From UBA1845 sp002338715 (GTDB lineage Bacteria; Planctomycetota; Phycisphaerae; UBA1845), in assembly GCA_035344155.1 (NCBI GenBank), contig DAORAL010000014.1:57738-121737 (forward strand): a DNA stretch of 64,000 nt, read 5' to 3'. Position 1 is the stretch's first letter; the number at the start of each line of letters is the position of its first letter. This document shows positions 31,069 through 39,414 of the stretch, piece by piece. The notes under the pieces were generated by a model. That model saw only the letters and a list, made by a program, of their open reading frames with translations, was not told the origin of the DNA and ran no database searches. The position numbers were made by a program, and so were the translations under genes.

Positions 31069-32040
31069 CTAAGACCAAGCATAGTGGTTTAATCCATAGA
31101 TCAGCGACCCACCGAGAAAGCCAGTAACGCCGACCAGGCCAGCGCTGATGAACAAAATTGTGCGATAGCTGGTTCGCGAAGCGTTTGTGCGGCGGAACGT
31201 CCGCTCCGCGACAACCAATAGCAGCACGGACAATGCTGCGGTCGATGTGCCCAGCCAACGATGTGTCGTTAGAATCCACGAGTCGTCCACCAACCGAAAG
31301 CCACCGAAATACCAACCGAGTACGGCAGAGACCACCGCTCCGAGGCAGCCTATCCATAGGCAGAATCGACCGGCGTTCACAAAAATGGGCCGCCGCGTGG
31401 CGATCAGCAGCAGTTCGGCGAGGGCTGTTCCCAAAAGCATCGCGATTGGAAAATGGACTGTCAGCGGATGAAACTTGCCCAGCCATGCGATCAGCTTGCC
31501 GATGAATCCTGGACCGTGCTCGTGGTCATGCTTGTGGTCGTGATCTGCGGCCGGCGGTTCGTCATTCAGAGACTCATGCCCATCATGCTTATGTTCTTCC
31601 CCCGGTTCGCCGCTCTCCATTGCGCTCCCATTATGGGCATTGAGACTCTCAGCCCCTGGTTCTTGAACGCCGGCGGACGGCGATTCTCCGTGCTCGTGAA
31701 GATGCTGATCCATCCCACTCGGTTGGGATTCCGCGCCAGAGAGTTCGGCCACCCGTGCCACGTACCGACTTGGATTGGCCTCAAACTTGGCCAGACACTT
31801 GTCGCAGCAGAACCCGATGACCTGTCGCTGAAACGTCGTCGTGAACTCAGGGATGACATTTTCCTCCGTCATCACCGGGCATATTTTGTTGATTGGGGGC
31901 AGAGCCACGCTCGTTCGGACTCCCACGGCCATAAGGCTCACGAGCGCGGTAATTGCGCCAACACGCCAGCGCCACCCGTGCGAGCGGGTCCTCGATGCGG
32001 AGTGATGCTCTGCTGCTTCTGACTTGAATTCGCTATTCAT
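31069..32040 (-). CDS. YHS domain plus DUF2231 membrane protein, paralogue of 15009-15929
   Basis: The 323-residue protein starts at an ATG with GGTGAG directly before it. After an N-terminal membrane/signal segment comes one YHS domain (KICPVMTEENVIPE, VIGFCCDKCLAKFEANPSRY), a very His/Glu-rich linker (HKHDGHESL, HDHKHDHEHG) and four membrane helices of DUF2231 type (LGKFHPLTVHFPIAMLLG, ending GGSLIYGLNHYAW). The protein at 15009-15929 has the same parts in the same order, and ends GASLVYGPDHLRW. It follows the three-YHS gene 32168-32884, repeating the arrangement in the cus operon. Confidence 0.85.
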   Translation of the reverse strand: MNSEFKSEAAEHHSASRTRSHGWRWRVGAITALVSLMAVGVRTSVALPPINKICPVMTEENVIPEFTTTFQRQVIGFCCDKCLAKFEANPSRYVARVAELSGAESQPSGMDQHLHEHGESPSAGVQEPGAESLNAHNGSAMESGEPGEEHKHDGHESLNDEPPAADHDHKHDHEHGPGFIGKLIAWLGKFHPLTVHFPIAMLLGTALAELLLIATRRPIFVNAGRFCLWIGCLGAVVSAVLGWYFGGFRLVDDSWILTTHRWLGTSTAALSVLLLVVAERTFRRTNASRTSYRTILFISAGLVGVTGFLGGSLIYGLNHYAWS

Positions 32041-32167
32041 CTCACCGCACTGGGTAAACCAGTGGTTAATAAGGAAAACACGGCCTCAATACTGTCGCTG
32101 GAACACTGCAAAAATCCACGTTTTTCAATGGAAGTTCGAACCGCTGTATCGTCAGAATGCAAGCCGT

Positions 32168-32884
32168 TCAATGATCGTGTCCATCGGCACCGTGGTCGTG
32201 CCCCGCGTGCTCGTCTGCGCCATGCACCATCTCTTTCGGATTGACGATGAAGCCCTGCGCTGTCAGGTTTGGCGTGTACTTCTCCGGATCCTTGAAGAAT
32301 TTCTTTTCGCATCCGTCGCAGCAAAAGTAAAAAGGCTTCCCACCGGAGACAGTCGTGAACGCCTTTGGGTCGATGTCCCCACCCATGACCGGGCATTTGG
32401 TTTGATAGCTGAAGCTGTTCGCGAGCGCGGACGCGTATTTCGCCGGATCCGCCCGATACTGGTTGATGCAGCTCTTGCAGCAGAAGTAGACCTTTCTCCC
32501 GCCACTCTCGACCGAGATGTCCTGGTCAACCGGGTCTTTGGAAACCGGACAGATAACCTGAGTCTTTGGTCGGTCGGCTAGAGATTTACGTTGTTCGGCA
32601 ACCTTGGCGGAATACTTCGCGGGCTTTGCTTGATACTTGGAAATGCAGTCCTTGCAGCAGAAGAATATCGGCCCGTCAGCGGTCTGAACACCGACGGCCA
32701 GATTTATGGGTTCGTCCGTAACCGGACACCTGGCGAAGGGCGTTTGTGAAGCGGCCTTATCGTCGTGCGGAAGGTCGCCCTGATTGCCGGCATGGCCATC
32801 ATGCTGCGCCCTGGCTGGAGTTAAAGCAGATCCGAAAGCTATCGCTGCTCCAAACAGTAGTCGAACATTGAAACGGATCATCAT
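32168..32884 (-). CDS. Secreted protein with three YHS/TRASH domains, paralogue of 15926-16648
   Basis: The 238-residue protein has GGAG six bases before its ATG and a signal peptide (LLFGAAIAFGSALTPARA). Three YHS domains follow: RCPVTDEPINL with IFFCCKDCISKYQAKPAKY, ICPVSKDPVDQ with VYFCCKSCINQYRADPAKY, KCPVMGGDIDP with FYFCCDGCEKKFFKDPEKY. The tail is HAGHDHGADGHDH. Order, spacing and tail match 15926-16648, so the two are duplicates. It probably buffers copper or silver in the periplasm. It is not followed by pump genes, unlike its relative. Confidence 0.88.
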   Translation of the reverse strand: MMIRFNVRLLFGAAIAFGSALTPARAQHDGHAGNQGDLPHDDKAASQTPFARCPVTDEPINLAVGVQTADGPIFFCCKDCISKYQAKPAKYSAKVAEQRKSLADRPKTQVICPVSKDPVDQDISVESGGRKVYFCCKSCINQYRADPAKYASALANSFSYQTKCPVMGGDIDPKAFTTVSGGKPFYFCCDGCEKKFFKDPEKYTPNLTAQGFIVNPKEMVHGADEHAGHDHGADGHDH

Positions 32885-33118
32885 GACTATCTCCGTTGGA
32901 TAGTAGACTCTGCTGGTATCGGGGCCTAGCCGCGCAGTCTAGCTCCGTCACCGATAATTCTGCCTAAAAGGTTAGATGCGTGCGCCTTCAACATCCTTCC
33001 GCCCACTTTCTGGAAAAAACCCAGGCGGCTTTCATGCGGAATTGGTGGACCGTGGGCCGTCGTCCGATCTGCTGTATGGCGTCGAAACTTAAGCACCCGA
33101 CCTTCGTCGCCACATGCA

Positions 33119-33787
33119 TCAGTTCATTTCCGTGGCATATCGATTGGGCTGTTCTTCGAATCGACGGCGACATTCATCAATACAGAAATAATATGTCTTG
33201 CCGCCATGCTCAGCCTTGGCGGCGGCCCAGTTGCGATTGACCGGCATGCCGCAGACAGGATCGGTCTCCATGTTCTCAGTCTGGTAGTGTTTGGCGGTTT
33301 CAAGTTCGAGATAGGTCTCCACGAATTCCGCCAGCCGATCCTCGACCCATTGGGCAGCCAACGACTCGTCTACCGCGTCCACGGCAAAGTCCATCTGGTT
33401 CGTTGGTTTGAATTGGATAAAAACCGGGAGAATCTGCAATTGATAAACAAGCGATACACGCGACAGTTGGTCTCCCGGCGATACGCCTACGCTCAGGCGC
33501 GTCGTCGCCGGGAACCTCGCCACATGCCCGAAGACGCACGTGCACAGGGCACCGCTGAACTCGGTCGGATCTAACAGCTTGGCATTGTCGAATCTGCCAG
33601 CCAACGCTTCCATGCGCGGGCGGATCACAGACGCGGCCAATCTATTGGCGATTCGGTTGAATTGATCTGCCTGCCGGGCTTGCGCCTCCATGCGCTGTCG
33701 CACGTGATCCTGGTGAATCTGTTTTTGCTCGTCAGCATGTTTCAGCATCGAGTCAACCCGGCTCAAGAAACCCTCAGATGGTTGCAT
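33119..33787 (-). CDS. Unknown N-terminal domain fused to a C-terminal YHS domain
   Basis: I start at ATG 33787, six bases after GGAGG (222 residues); the adjacent ATG at 33790 is also possible. There is no signal peptide, so it should be cytoplasmic. The first 150 residues (helical, with QHHVRQRMEAQARQADQF-like segments, then FDNAKLLDPTEFSGALC) are unknown to me. The last 45 form a YHS domain (ETDPVCGMPVNRNWAAAKAE, YYFCIDECRRRFEEQPNRY). A cytoplasmic YHS may deliver or sense a metal. It stands alone between the three-YHS gene and the amidotransferase. Confidence 0.65.
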   Translation of the reverse strand: MQPSEGFLSRVDSMLKHADEQKQIHQDHVRQRMEAQARQADQFNRIANRLAASVIRPRMEALAGRFDNAKLLDPTEFSGALCTCVFGHVARFPATTRLSVGVSPGDQLSRVSLVYQLQILPVFIQFKPTNQMDFAVDAVDESLAAQWVEDRLAEFVETYLELETAKHYQTENMETDPVCGMPVNRNWAAAKAEHGGKTYYFCIDECRRRFEEQPNRYATEMN

Positions 33788-33886
33788 CATGCCCCTCCTC
33801 GGAAAACCCTCAATGCTGTTCCGTACAATCGCGAGCCTCACATTCTGAACTGTCTATCGATGCTTCGAGAGCAACCATTCCAACAG

Positions 33887-34738
33887 TCAACAAACGGCGC
33901 GCAGGCCCAACGAATGGTCGGAATCCACTACGACCAGATGATTCGGTGGTACCGGTTTCCATTCCGGCTCATCATTGAGGGGCTCAGACGCAACGATGAT
34001 CGACGACGGGCGTCCATTACAGCGAATCATCGAGCACACCCCGTTTTCGCAGACAAAGCGGGCGCCGGCACAGGTATACAGGCTCAGATTCTCTGAGCCG
34101 CCTGTTGCGTAGCGCGAAACAATGGCACATGCTCCGTCAGTTACAGCCATGTTTAGGAACGACCCGCATACTTCATCAGCACCCCCTGTGAGCCGGGCCA
34201 CTTCCCCAATTGTCGCTATCATCGCATGTGCCATCGCTTCCGTGCCGTCATCACCCTGTTGCCTTGTAAAATGGTCGCAAAACAGCGCGAACAGAAGCTC
34301 CGAATCTGTGTTTCCTTGTACCAAAGAACAGCTTTCATCCGACAATCGTTCGAAGATTCGACGCCTCAGCTTGGGAAAGTCCACGACCGAACCGTTGTGC
34401 ATGAATGCGAGGCGACCGGCCGTGAATGGATGACAGTTGGCTTCTGAGACGTCGGTGCCTCTCGTCGCCGCTCGTACGTGTGCAAGAACAGTTGAGCTTC
34501 GACAAACTCGGGCCAACTGTAGCAGGTTGAGGTTATTCCAGGCCGGTTGAATCGATCGGAACTTTGCGGGTTCAGGCGACACGTCGGGCACATACCAGGC
34601 AATTCCGAAACCGTCGCCGTTTAGAGGTTCAGTGCGAAGGCGACTGTGATAACTCTGGTGGATGATCGAGTTACTCGGACGCGTCGTCAAGACGTCCAGA
34701 GTAATCTCGGGGCCCATATACAAAACGAATCGGCACAT
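33887..34738 (-). CDS. Class II glutamine amidotransferase (YafJ/EgtC-like)
   Basis: The start at ATG 34738 puts Cys at position 2 (MCRFVLYMG), the nucleophile of class II amidotransferases once Met is removed; the frame opens seven codons earlier. Other family motifs are present: LNGDGFGIAWY, THVRAAT-like AHVRAATRGTDVSEANCHPF, and FMHNGSVVDFPKLRR. The length, 283 residues, suits the stand-alone YafJ/EgtC type. By family it releases ammonia from glutamine or cleaves a gamma-glutamyl bond. No acceptor-domain gene lies nearby, so the substrate is unknown. Confidence 0.88.
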   Translation of the reverse strand: MCRFVLYMGPEITLDVLTTRPSNSIIHQSYHSRLRTEPLNGDGFGIAWYVPDVSPEPAKFRSIQPAWNNLNLLQLARVCRSSTVLAHVRAATRGTDVSEANCHPFTAGRLAFMHNGSVVDFPKLRRRIFERLSDESCSLVQGNTDSELLFALFCDHFTRQQGDDGTEAMAHAMIATIGEVARLTGGADEVCGSFLNMAVTDGACAIVSRYATGGSENLSLYTCAGARFVCENGVCSMIRCNGRPSSIIVASEPLNDEPEWKPVPPNHLVVVDSDHSLGLRAVC

Positions 34739-34826
34739 TGCACGTCCAACTCCTCGCACCTGCGAAATCTGTCCAAACCTGCGCCTACGGTGAGACGCCG
34801 ACGCAGTTTGGAATTACTCGGTCAGA

Positions 34827-35288
34827 CTATTTGCCGCGCGCGTCGTGCTGATGCTCGCCGCCTCCAGCCTTTGTTGCACAAACAAACATGGCGTCGTCAC
34901 CGCACTTCGAGCATACGTGATTTACTTCTTCGTTCTTTCCATTGCCTTTACCGGTGCCGACAAGCGTCACGATTCCGCCACACACAGCGCACGTGTGCTT
35001 TTCGCCAACCGTCATCAGTTTGACGTGCAACTTGTCGTTGGTCACATGGTGAATCTCGACAAATCTGCACATGCTGCACACCACAGCGAGAATGTCGCCT
35101 TGCTGCAGAGCTTCAGCTTCCGCAAGTGTTGTGATGTGCTTTAAGTGCGTCACCCGTTGTGCTTCATGTCGGTCGGGGGGCTCATCGGAGGCCTGAGCTT
35201 CGATCGACCACCACACCGCCAGCGCCAAGGCGACCGAAACTCCCAATGCGAGGCTGAGCTTCTGGGTGACGTTGTGCTTGCTTGCCAT
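34827..35288 (-). CDS. Membrane-anchored protein with three CXXC pairs
   Basis: The 153-residue protein has GGAG six bases before the ATG. One N-terminal helix (LSLALGVSVALALAVWW) should export or anchor it. Three CXXC pairs follow (VVCSMCRFV, HTCAVCGGIV, HVCSKCGDDAM), together with several His (RHEAQRVTHLKH, EIHHV), a pattern of a zinc ribbon or other metal site. The end is His/Gly-rich (GGGEHQHDARG). I recognise no named family. Its place among YHS genes suggests metal binding. Confidence 0.7.
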   Translation of the reverse strand: MASKHNVTQKLSLALGVSVALALAVWWSIEAQASDEPPDRHEAQRVTHLKHITTLAEAEALQQGDILAVVCSMCRFVEIHHVTNDKLHVKLMTVGEKHTCAVCGGIVTLVGTGKGNGKNEEVNHVCSKCGDDAMFVCATKAGGGEHQHDARGK

Positions 35289-35447
35289 AGGTGACTCCTT
35301 CGTTCATTTGAAATCCTGGCTTGCCAAAGTCAGGCTTCTGTATTCGGCAAGAATCCATGCGACCAACAGCCCGAGTAATTCTGAGAGGGCGTAAGAGTCC
35401 GGAGATTACCGTTATCGTTATGCATCGAGCCCAATTTTCCAATTGAG

Positions 35448-36128
35448 CTACATCCTTATGTCCTCGGCAACTTCAACGAGTTCTTCAATCGGCAGTTCTC
35501 CCATTACGCAGAGCCAACGCTTGCCCTCGTGAGCCATGACCATGTTGATGCCGTTGACCGTATGGACCATGAATACCCTATCACCGCGCGTAATGGATTT
35601 TCCCTTGGGAGAGCGGAGTGACGCTAGATCCGCGATGGCTACGGTAATGAGTTCGCCATCCTGCTCGATCAGCACGCATGTCAATGTCGTTGCGGCGTAC
35701 TGATGAAGGCAGCACGATCGAATCTCTCCCGGGAGTTCGGGAACCGTTAATGCGCTGCTCGACTGTTCAGCAAGGAGTCGATTAGCTTCATGCACGTTGG
35801 AAGCCTTAAGGTGTGGCGCAAGTCCGTTGGCCACATCGAAATGAATGCTTGCGAGCCCCGCCGGGGCTGCCATGGCCGGCAGAGTGTCACCAATCGGTGC
35901 GAACCATCCAATGGTGGCCACGACGATCACAGCGGCCGCAGTTGTGATCGGCCGCAACCATTTTTTCCAGATCAAGGTTGACGGCGATGGCTTTTGTATG
36001 GTCTTCTCACGAAGCGCCTGCTCAACCCATTCTTCAAGCTGTAACGTATTAACCGGACGACGAGCAAGCTTCGCTAGTCGCGTCGAAGTTGCTCGATCTA
36101 GCCGGTGCTGACGATCTGCGTCGTTCAC
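35448..36128 (-). CDS. Putative anti-sigma factor, membrane-bound, without zinc finger
   Basis: The gene starts at a GTG fused to the sigma-factor stop (GTGA), so the two are translationally coupled. The 226-residue product has a helical cytoplasmic part (RATSTRLAKLARRPVNTLQL), one membrane helix (ITTAAAVIVVATIGWFAPI) and a periplasmic part with ELPGEIRSCCLHQYAATTLTC and KRWLCVMGELP. There is no H-x3-C-x2-C zinc finger. The Cys pair and a LPGE segment resemble the anti-sigma factor at 21195-22049. I infer that it holds the sigma factor inactive until Cys residues outside sense a metal or oxidant. Confidence 0.7.
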   Translation of the reverse strand: MNDADRQHRLDRATSTRLAKLARRPVNTLQLEEWVEQALREKTIQKPSPSTLIWKKWLRPITTAAAVIVVATIGWFAPIGDTLPAMAAPAGLASIHFDVANGLAPHLKASNVHEANRLLAEQSSSALTVPELPGEIRSCCLHQYAATTLTCVLIEQDGELITVAIADLASLRSPKGKSITRGDRVFMVHTVNGINMVMAHEGKRWLCVMGELPIEELVEVAEDIRM

Positions 36129-36724
36129 TCCGCCCCCTCCTTCTTACGGAGCCATCCGCGCTGGAGCGCAAACTGGCAAAGTTGGTCACGCAGCATGGCT
36201 CGCCCGCGGTGGGCTCGGCTCTTGATTGTTCCAACTGGCACGCCTAGGACCGCGGCGGCATCTGCCTGCGCCATTTGTTCGATGTCCACCAGCAATAGCG
36301 TCCAACGAATGTCGTTCGGTAGTGCCCGCATGGCTTCGATCACGGTCTCGTCGTCAAAGCGGTCCATCAACTCCTCAGGTTCTTCCCATTGCTCGTCCAA
36401 TCGGCCTGACGGTGGATCTTCATTGTCCGGCAGATCCAGAGCTGTGCCATCAAGCGACAGCTGAAGCGGGCGGTTCCGCACCGCCCGAAGACAATCGATG
36501 TGTGTCCGGCGCATGATTGTAAGCAGCCACGCCCTCATGTCGGTGTCATCCTGATATGAGTCAATTGCCCGCAAAGCCTTCAGCATCGTTTCCTGAGCCA
36601 AATCCTCCGCCTGATCCGAACTTCGTGTCAGACATTCTGACGTCCGAAGTACGACCGACATAAACGGCCAAGCCAAGCGTTTGAACCGCGCGGCCTGATT
36701 TGGGGAAATCATGCTGGCATTCAT
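36125..36724 (-). CDS. ECF-family RNA polymerase sigma factor
   Basis: I start at ATG 36724 (199 residues); the frame opens at 36799. Region 2 is visible in ECLTRSSDQAEDLAQETMLK and DMRAWLLTIMRRTHIDCLR, region 4 in MAQADAAAVLGVPVGTIKSR and AHRGRAMLRDQL. An acidic linker joins them. This is the standard ECF plan. Its stop overlaps the start of the putative anti-sigma gene. Targets and signal are unknown. Confidence 0.9.
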   Translation of the reverse strand: MNASMISPNQAARFKRLAWPFMSVVLRTSECLTRSSDQAEDLAQETMLKALRAIDSYQDDTDMRAWLLTIMRRTHIDCLRAVRNRPLQLSLDGTALDLPDNEDPPSGRLDEQWEEPEELMDRFDDETVIEAMRALPNDIRWTLLLVDIEQMAQADAAAVLGVPVGTIKSRAHRGRAMLRDQLCQFALQRGWLRKKEGAE

Positions 36725-36799
36725 ATGCTCTAACTTCCTAAACGATTCTTGATTGCTGTGGGGTTCAACGACAATGAGGTTATTCTTGTCGCGTGTCAA

Positions 36800-37197
36800 G
36801 GATCAGCAGGTGATTGACCACGACCAACCTATCAACTTGGAGCCTCAGTGAGCCGAAGGACGGCCAAACCGCCATGTGACCAGCCAACCGACTATCCGTT
36901 TGGCATTTGAAATTGGTCCGAGCACTCGCTACCAGAACAAGTTGGCAACACTAACGATGATGATCTGGTCGATTGCGAAGACAAACCAGCATGACACCTC
37001 CCACTTACTGCAGGCAGGCGGCATGCCGCTTTAATTCAATGATAAGGAGAGTAACGATTTTGCATTCCTCACGGCAAAACAAAGATGATGTCGCCAACTT
37101 GTGTCCTGCCGGCACGGGTTCGTTCGATCAGTCGGTCCACCGGGTAAGCTCCACGCGATTGGGAATGGTCATCTGATCAAGAGATGGATACCAGCGC
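36800..37197. other. Intergenic region, no confident gene
   Basis: The only open frame (plus strand, 36973-37176) lacks a ribosome site and any domain. I see no repeat or terminator. The leftward sigma-factor promoter should lie at its left end. Confidence 0.4.
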
Positions 37198-37698
37198 TCA
37201 AGCGCCACCCGGCGATATATGCCTCGACTCGAAAGCGGCTGTTATGGTCGAGTCATTGAGTCCAATAGAGCAACTCGTGCTTGGTGCGTGGTCTTCTTCA
37301 TGTCCGCGTCGACTCGATTTTGAGGAATCACGCTTGTCCACCAGATCGAGTTTCGGTACATGGAGACCTTGTTCTCGGAGATCTGGAATCGTGAGAATAA
37401 CATGCAGCCGAAACAAGCCTGGATTTATGTCCACGCAGTTGCGCCTCCCAAGTACTTTCTGGGCCGTAATCATGCAGTGATAGTGCCCCGCCTGTAGCAG
37501 AAGCCGTGCTATCCAAAGCCCCGGCTGTGATTCGGTCAACACCAACTCTTCTCCCGATGCGCAGAAATCACCCAGTAGCCTGACTCGCTCGACGTGCTGA
37601 CTACTTAGAGCGATGCAGCATCGCACTTTTAAGGAGTTTTCGATTGGGACAGCGTCCGGACACTCGCCGCCATCGCCCCCCATCGATACAAACATCAT
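37198..37698 (-). CDS. CBM48 (glycogen-binding)-like protein coupled to the HD-GYP gene
   Basis: I start at ATG 37698, seven bases after GGAGG and overlapping the HD-GYP stop as ATGA (166 residues). The middle part reads VERVRLLGDFCASGEE, then GLWIARLLLQAGHYHCMI, the strand pattern of CBM48/AMPK-beta glycogen-binding modules (V.L.GDF, G.W...L.L..G.Y.Y). The expected Trp after GDFN is missing, so sugar binding is uncertain. The C-terminal 70 residues have no recognisable fold and are Ser/Arg-rich. The coupling suggests it works with the c-di-GMP phosphodiesterase made from the same message. Confidence 0.65.
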   Translation of the reverse strand: MMFVSMGGDGGECPDAVPIENSLKVRCCIALSSQHVERVRLLGDFCASGEELVLTESQPGLWIARLLLQAGHYHCMITAQKVLGRRNCVDINPGLFRLHVILTIPDLREQGLHVPKLDLVDKRDSSKSSRRGHEEDHAPSTSCSIGLNDSTITAAFESRHISPGGA

Positions 37699-38894
37699 GG
37701 GTTCTCCTCCGACGACAATTGTGCTTGCGGTTCGCAACGATGATTTTCCGTACTATCGAGATCGTCGCTGTGCTCCATGAGGAGTTGGGCATCCGCCTCA
37801 TTCATCACCACAAGGAAGGCGGCGACCACCGTCGGGTCAAAGTGGGAACCGCTTCCCTCGACGACCAGATTCCTGGCATCAGGCCACCGCATCGCGGAAC
37901 GATAGGGGCGGTCCGACGTAACAGCGTCAAAGACATCCGCTACCGCGAATATCCGAGCGCCCAATGGAACCGCCTCTCCTGCCAATCCCCGTGGGTAACC
38001 CGTGCCATCGAAGCGCTCATGGTGGGCATGCACCAAATCGGCGACGCTACGAAGATGACTGGCCGCGCTGAGAATGGTGTAGCCCATCTCTGCGTGACGT
38101 TCCATGATGCGACGCTCCTCACCGGTCAAGGGACCGGGTTTCAACAGTACGCTGTCCGGTACGCCGATCTTACCCACATCGTGCAGCAGCGCGCCTTCAT
38201 GCAGGACGGCAAGATCGCGCCCGCGAAGCCCCAGTTTTTCTCCGATCCGTAGCGACAGCTCAGCCACTCGGTGCGAGTGCAACTCGGTCTGGTGTTCCCG
38301 GGCATCGAGCGCTGCGACCAGGGCGCGCAGTGCATCCCGGCTCGCGTCCGCAGCTTGCCTGAGAGCGTGCTTCTCGCGGTTCGCGAGACACCCTGCCAGT
38401 ATGCCGACGACCCAGAACGTGACAATTTCACCTATTTGATTCAGGTTTTCCGCCGAGTGGCCAGACCACGCGACCCAGATGTAGGGGGAGTAGGCAACTG
38501 ACACAAATCCCGCCGATAGGATTGCGCCACGAATGCCGAACCAAATGGACCCCAGCAGGATAGGAATGATGAACAATTTGCGCAGCAGGATGTGAGTCGC
38601 GTGCATCAAGCCGGCGGTCATTGGAGTCGCCAAATGACACAAGGTTACCAGTGCGATGAGAAAAAAGATGACCGGCCAGCGATGCCGATCCATCTGCACA
38701 AACAGTTCGGGCGTCGATCGAACCCGAGAGGCGACCATTGACGACTTTCTGTGCGAATCAGCGAGATCGACATCACCGCTGCGGGAACTATACGGTTCAT
38801 TTTCACGGATCATGGAGTGCTCGCTGGTGCCCAACGGAATGTGCCACCACAGCTCAGGCCTGCAATGCGGCCAAGTTTCCCAAATGCAATGCAA
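37695..38894 (-). CDS. Membrane HD-GYP domain protein, probable c-di-GMP phosphodiesterase
   Basis: The frame gives up to 399 residues. The true start may be the ATG at 38813, since no ribosome site favours the first. The first part has four or five membrane helices (WPVIFFLIALVTLCHLA, KLFIIPILLGSIWFGI, EIVTFWVVGILAGCLA), a short coiled stretch, then the HD-GYP domain: HSHRVAELSLRIGEKLG, LLHDVGKIGVPD, HAEMGYTIL, HHERFDGTGYPRGL, FDAVTSDRPYR and GSHFDPTVVAAFL. All catalytic metal ligands and the GYP motif are present. By family it hydrolyses cyclic di-GMP. The tail is acidic. It is coupled to the CBM48-like gene. Confidence 0.88.
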   Translation of the reverse strand: MHCIWETWPHCRPELWWHIPLGTSEHSMIRENEPYSSRSGDVDLADSHRKSSMVASRVRSTPELFVQMDRHRWPVIFFLIALVTLCHLATPMTAGLMHATHILLRKLFIIPILLGSIWFGIRGAILSAGFVSVAYSPYIWVAWSGHSAENLNQIGEIVTFWVVGILAGCLANREKHALRQAADASRDALRALVAALDAREHQTELHSHRVAELSLRIGEKLGLRGRDLAVLHEGALLHDVGKIGVPDSVLLKPGPLTGEERRIMERHAEMGYTILSAASHLRSVADLVHAHHERFDGTGYPRGLAGEAVPLGARIFAVADVFDAVTSDRPYRSAMRWPDARNLVVEGSGSHFDPTVVAAFLVVMNEADAQLLMEHSDDLDSTENHRCEPQAQLSSEENP

Positions 38895-38946
38895 GCGAAT
38901 AAGTACCTTTGGAGGTCAAGGAGGGGAGGCACGAGCATCGCCAGCT

Positions 38947-39144
38947 TCATGCACAAGTTGTGCCATGCTGCCGATGTCGGTGTCTAAATTTCTCCGGTTC
39001 GGCCTCAAACGCTTCTCGGCAAATCTTGGCGCAGAAACAATAGACCTTACCATCGAGTTCCAATTCCTCGGGGGCGGTCTTGCGACTAAGCTTCATGCCG
39101 CAGACGGGATCGGTGAAGGTCGGTTCGTTTGAATGAGGTTTCAT
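38947..39144 (-). CDS. Small stand-alone YHS domain protein
   Basis: The 65-residue protein has GGAG five bases before its ATG. It is one YHS domain: FTDPVCGMKLSRKTAP, VYCFCAKICREAFEAEPEKF. The metal Cys residues are in place. There is no signal peptide, so it is cytoplasmic and may act as a metal chaperone. It lies between the HD-GYP gene and the glycosyltransferase on the same strand. Confidence 0.8.
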   Translation of the reverse strand: MKPHSNEPTFTDPVCGMKLSRKTAPEELELDGKVYCFCAKICREAFEAEPEKFRHRHRQHGTTCA

Positions 39145-39171
39145 GGTCGCTCCAGGTCATCAGTTCTTCCA

Positions 39172-39345
39172 TCAGTCGCCACGTATGAGTCCCGTGGCGA
39201 GAGCGTGACGTCTATTACTCATAACGAGAGTCGATCGCGATTCGTTCAATCGGAGAAAATTTTTGGTGCCATGATGCTCCGGGCCTGGCCAGACTCGCTC
39301 GGGCAGCAACTCCCCACCCTCCTCTTCCCACATCAGCAGCGTCAT
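39172..39345 (-). CDS. Small ORF in frame behind the glycosyltransferase stop
   Basis: An ATG at 39345 gives 57 codons, MTLLMWEEEGGELLPERVWP and on to RGD. The same frame is open upstream back to the TGA that ends the glycosyltransferase (RLADCVQAERKLCKELLC lies before this ATG) and looks coding throughout. So the piece could be a small separate gene with a non-ATG start, or a C-terminal extension reached by readthrough. I recognise no family. Confidence 0.35.
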   Translation of the reverse strand: MTLLMWEEEGGELLPERVWPGPEHHGTKNFLRLNESRSTLVMSNRRHALATGLIRGD

Positions 39346-39414
39346 GCAGAGAAGCTCTTTGCATAGCTTGCGCTCGGCTTGGACACAATCGGCGAGTCGC
39401 CAGCAGGAGAATGG

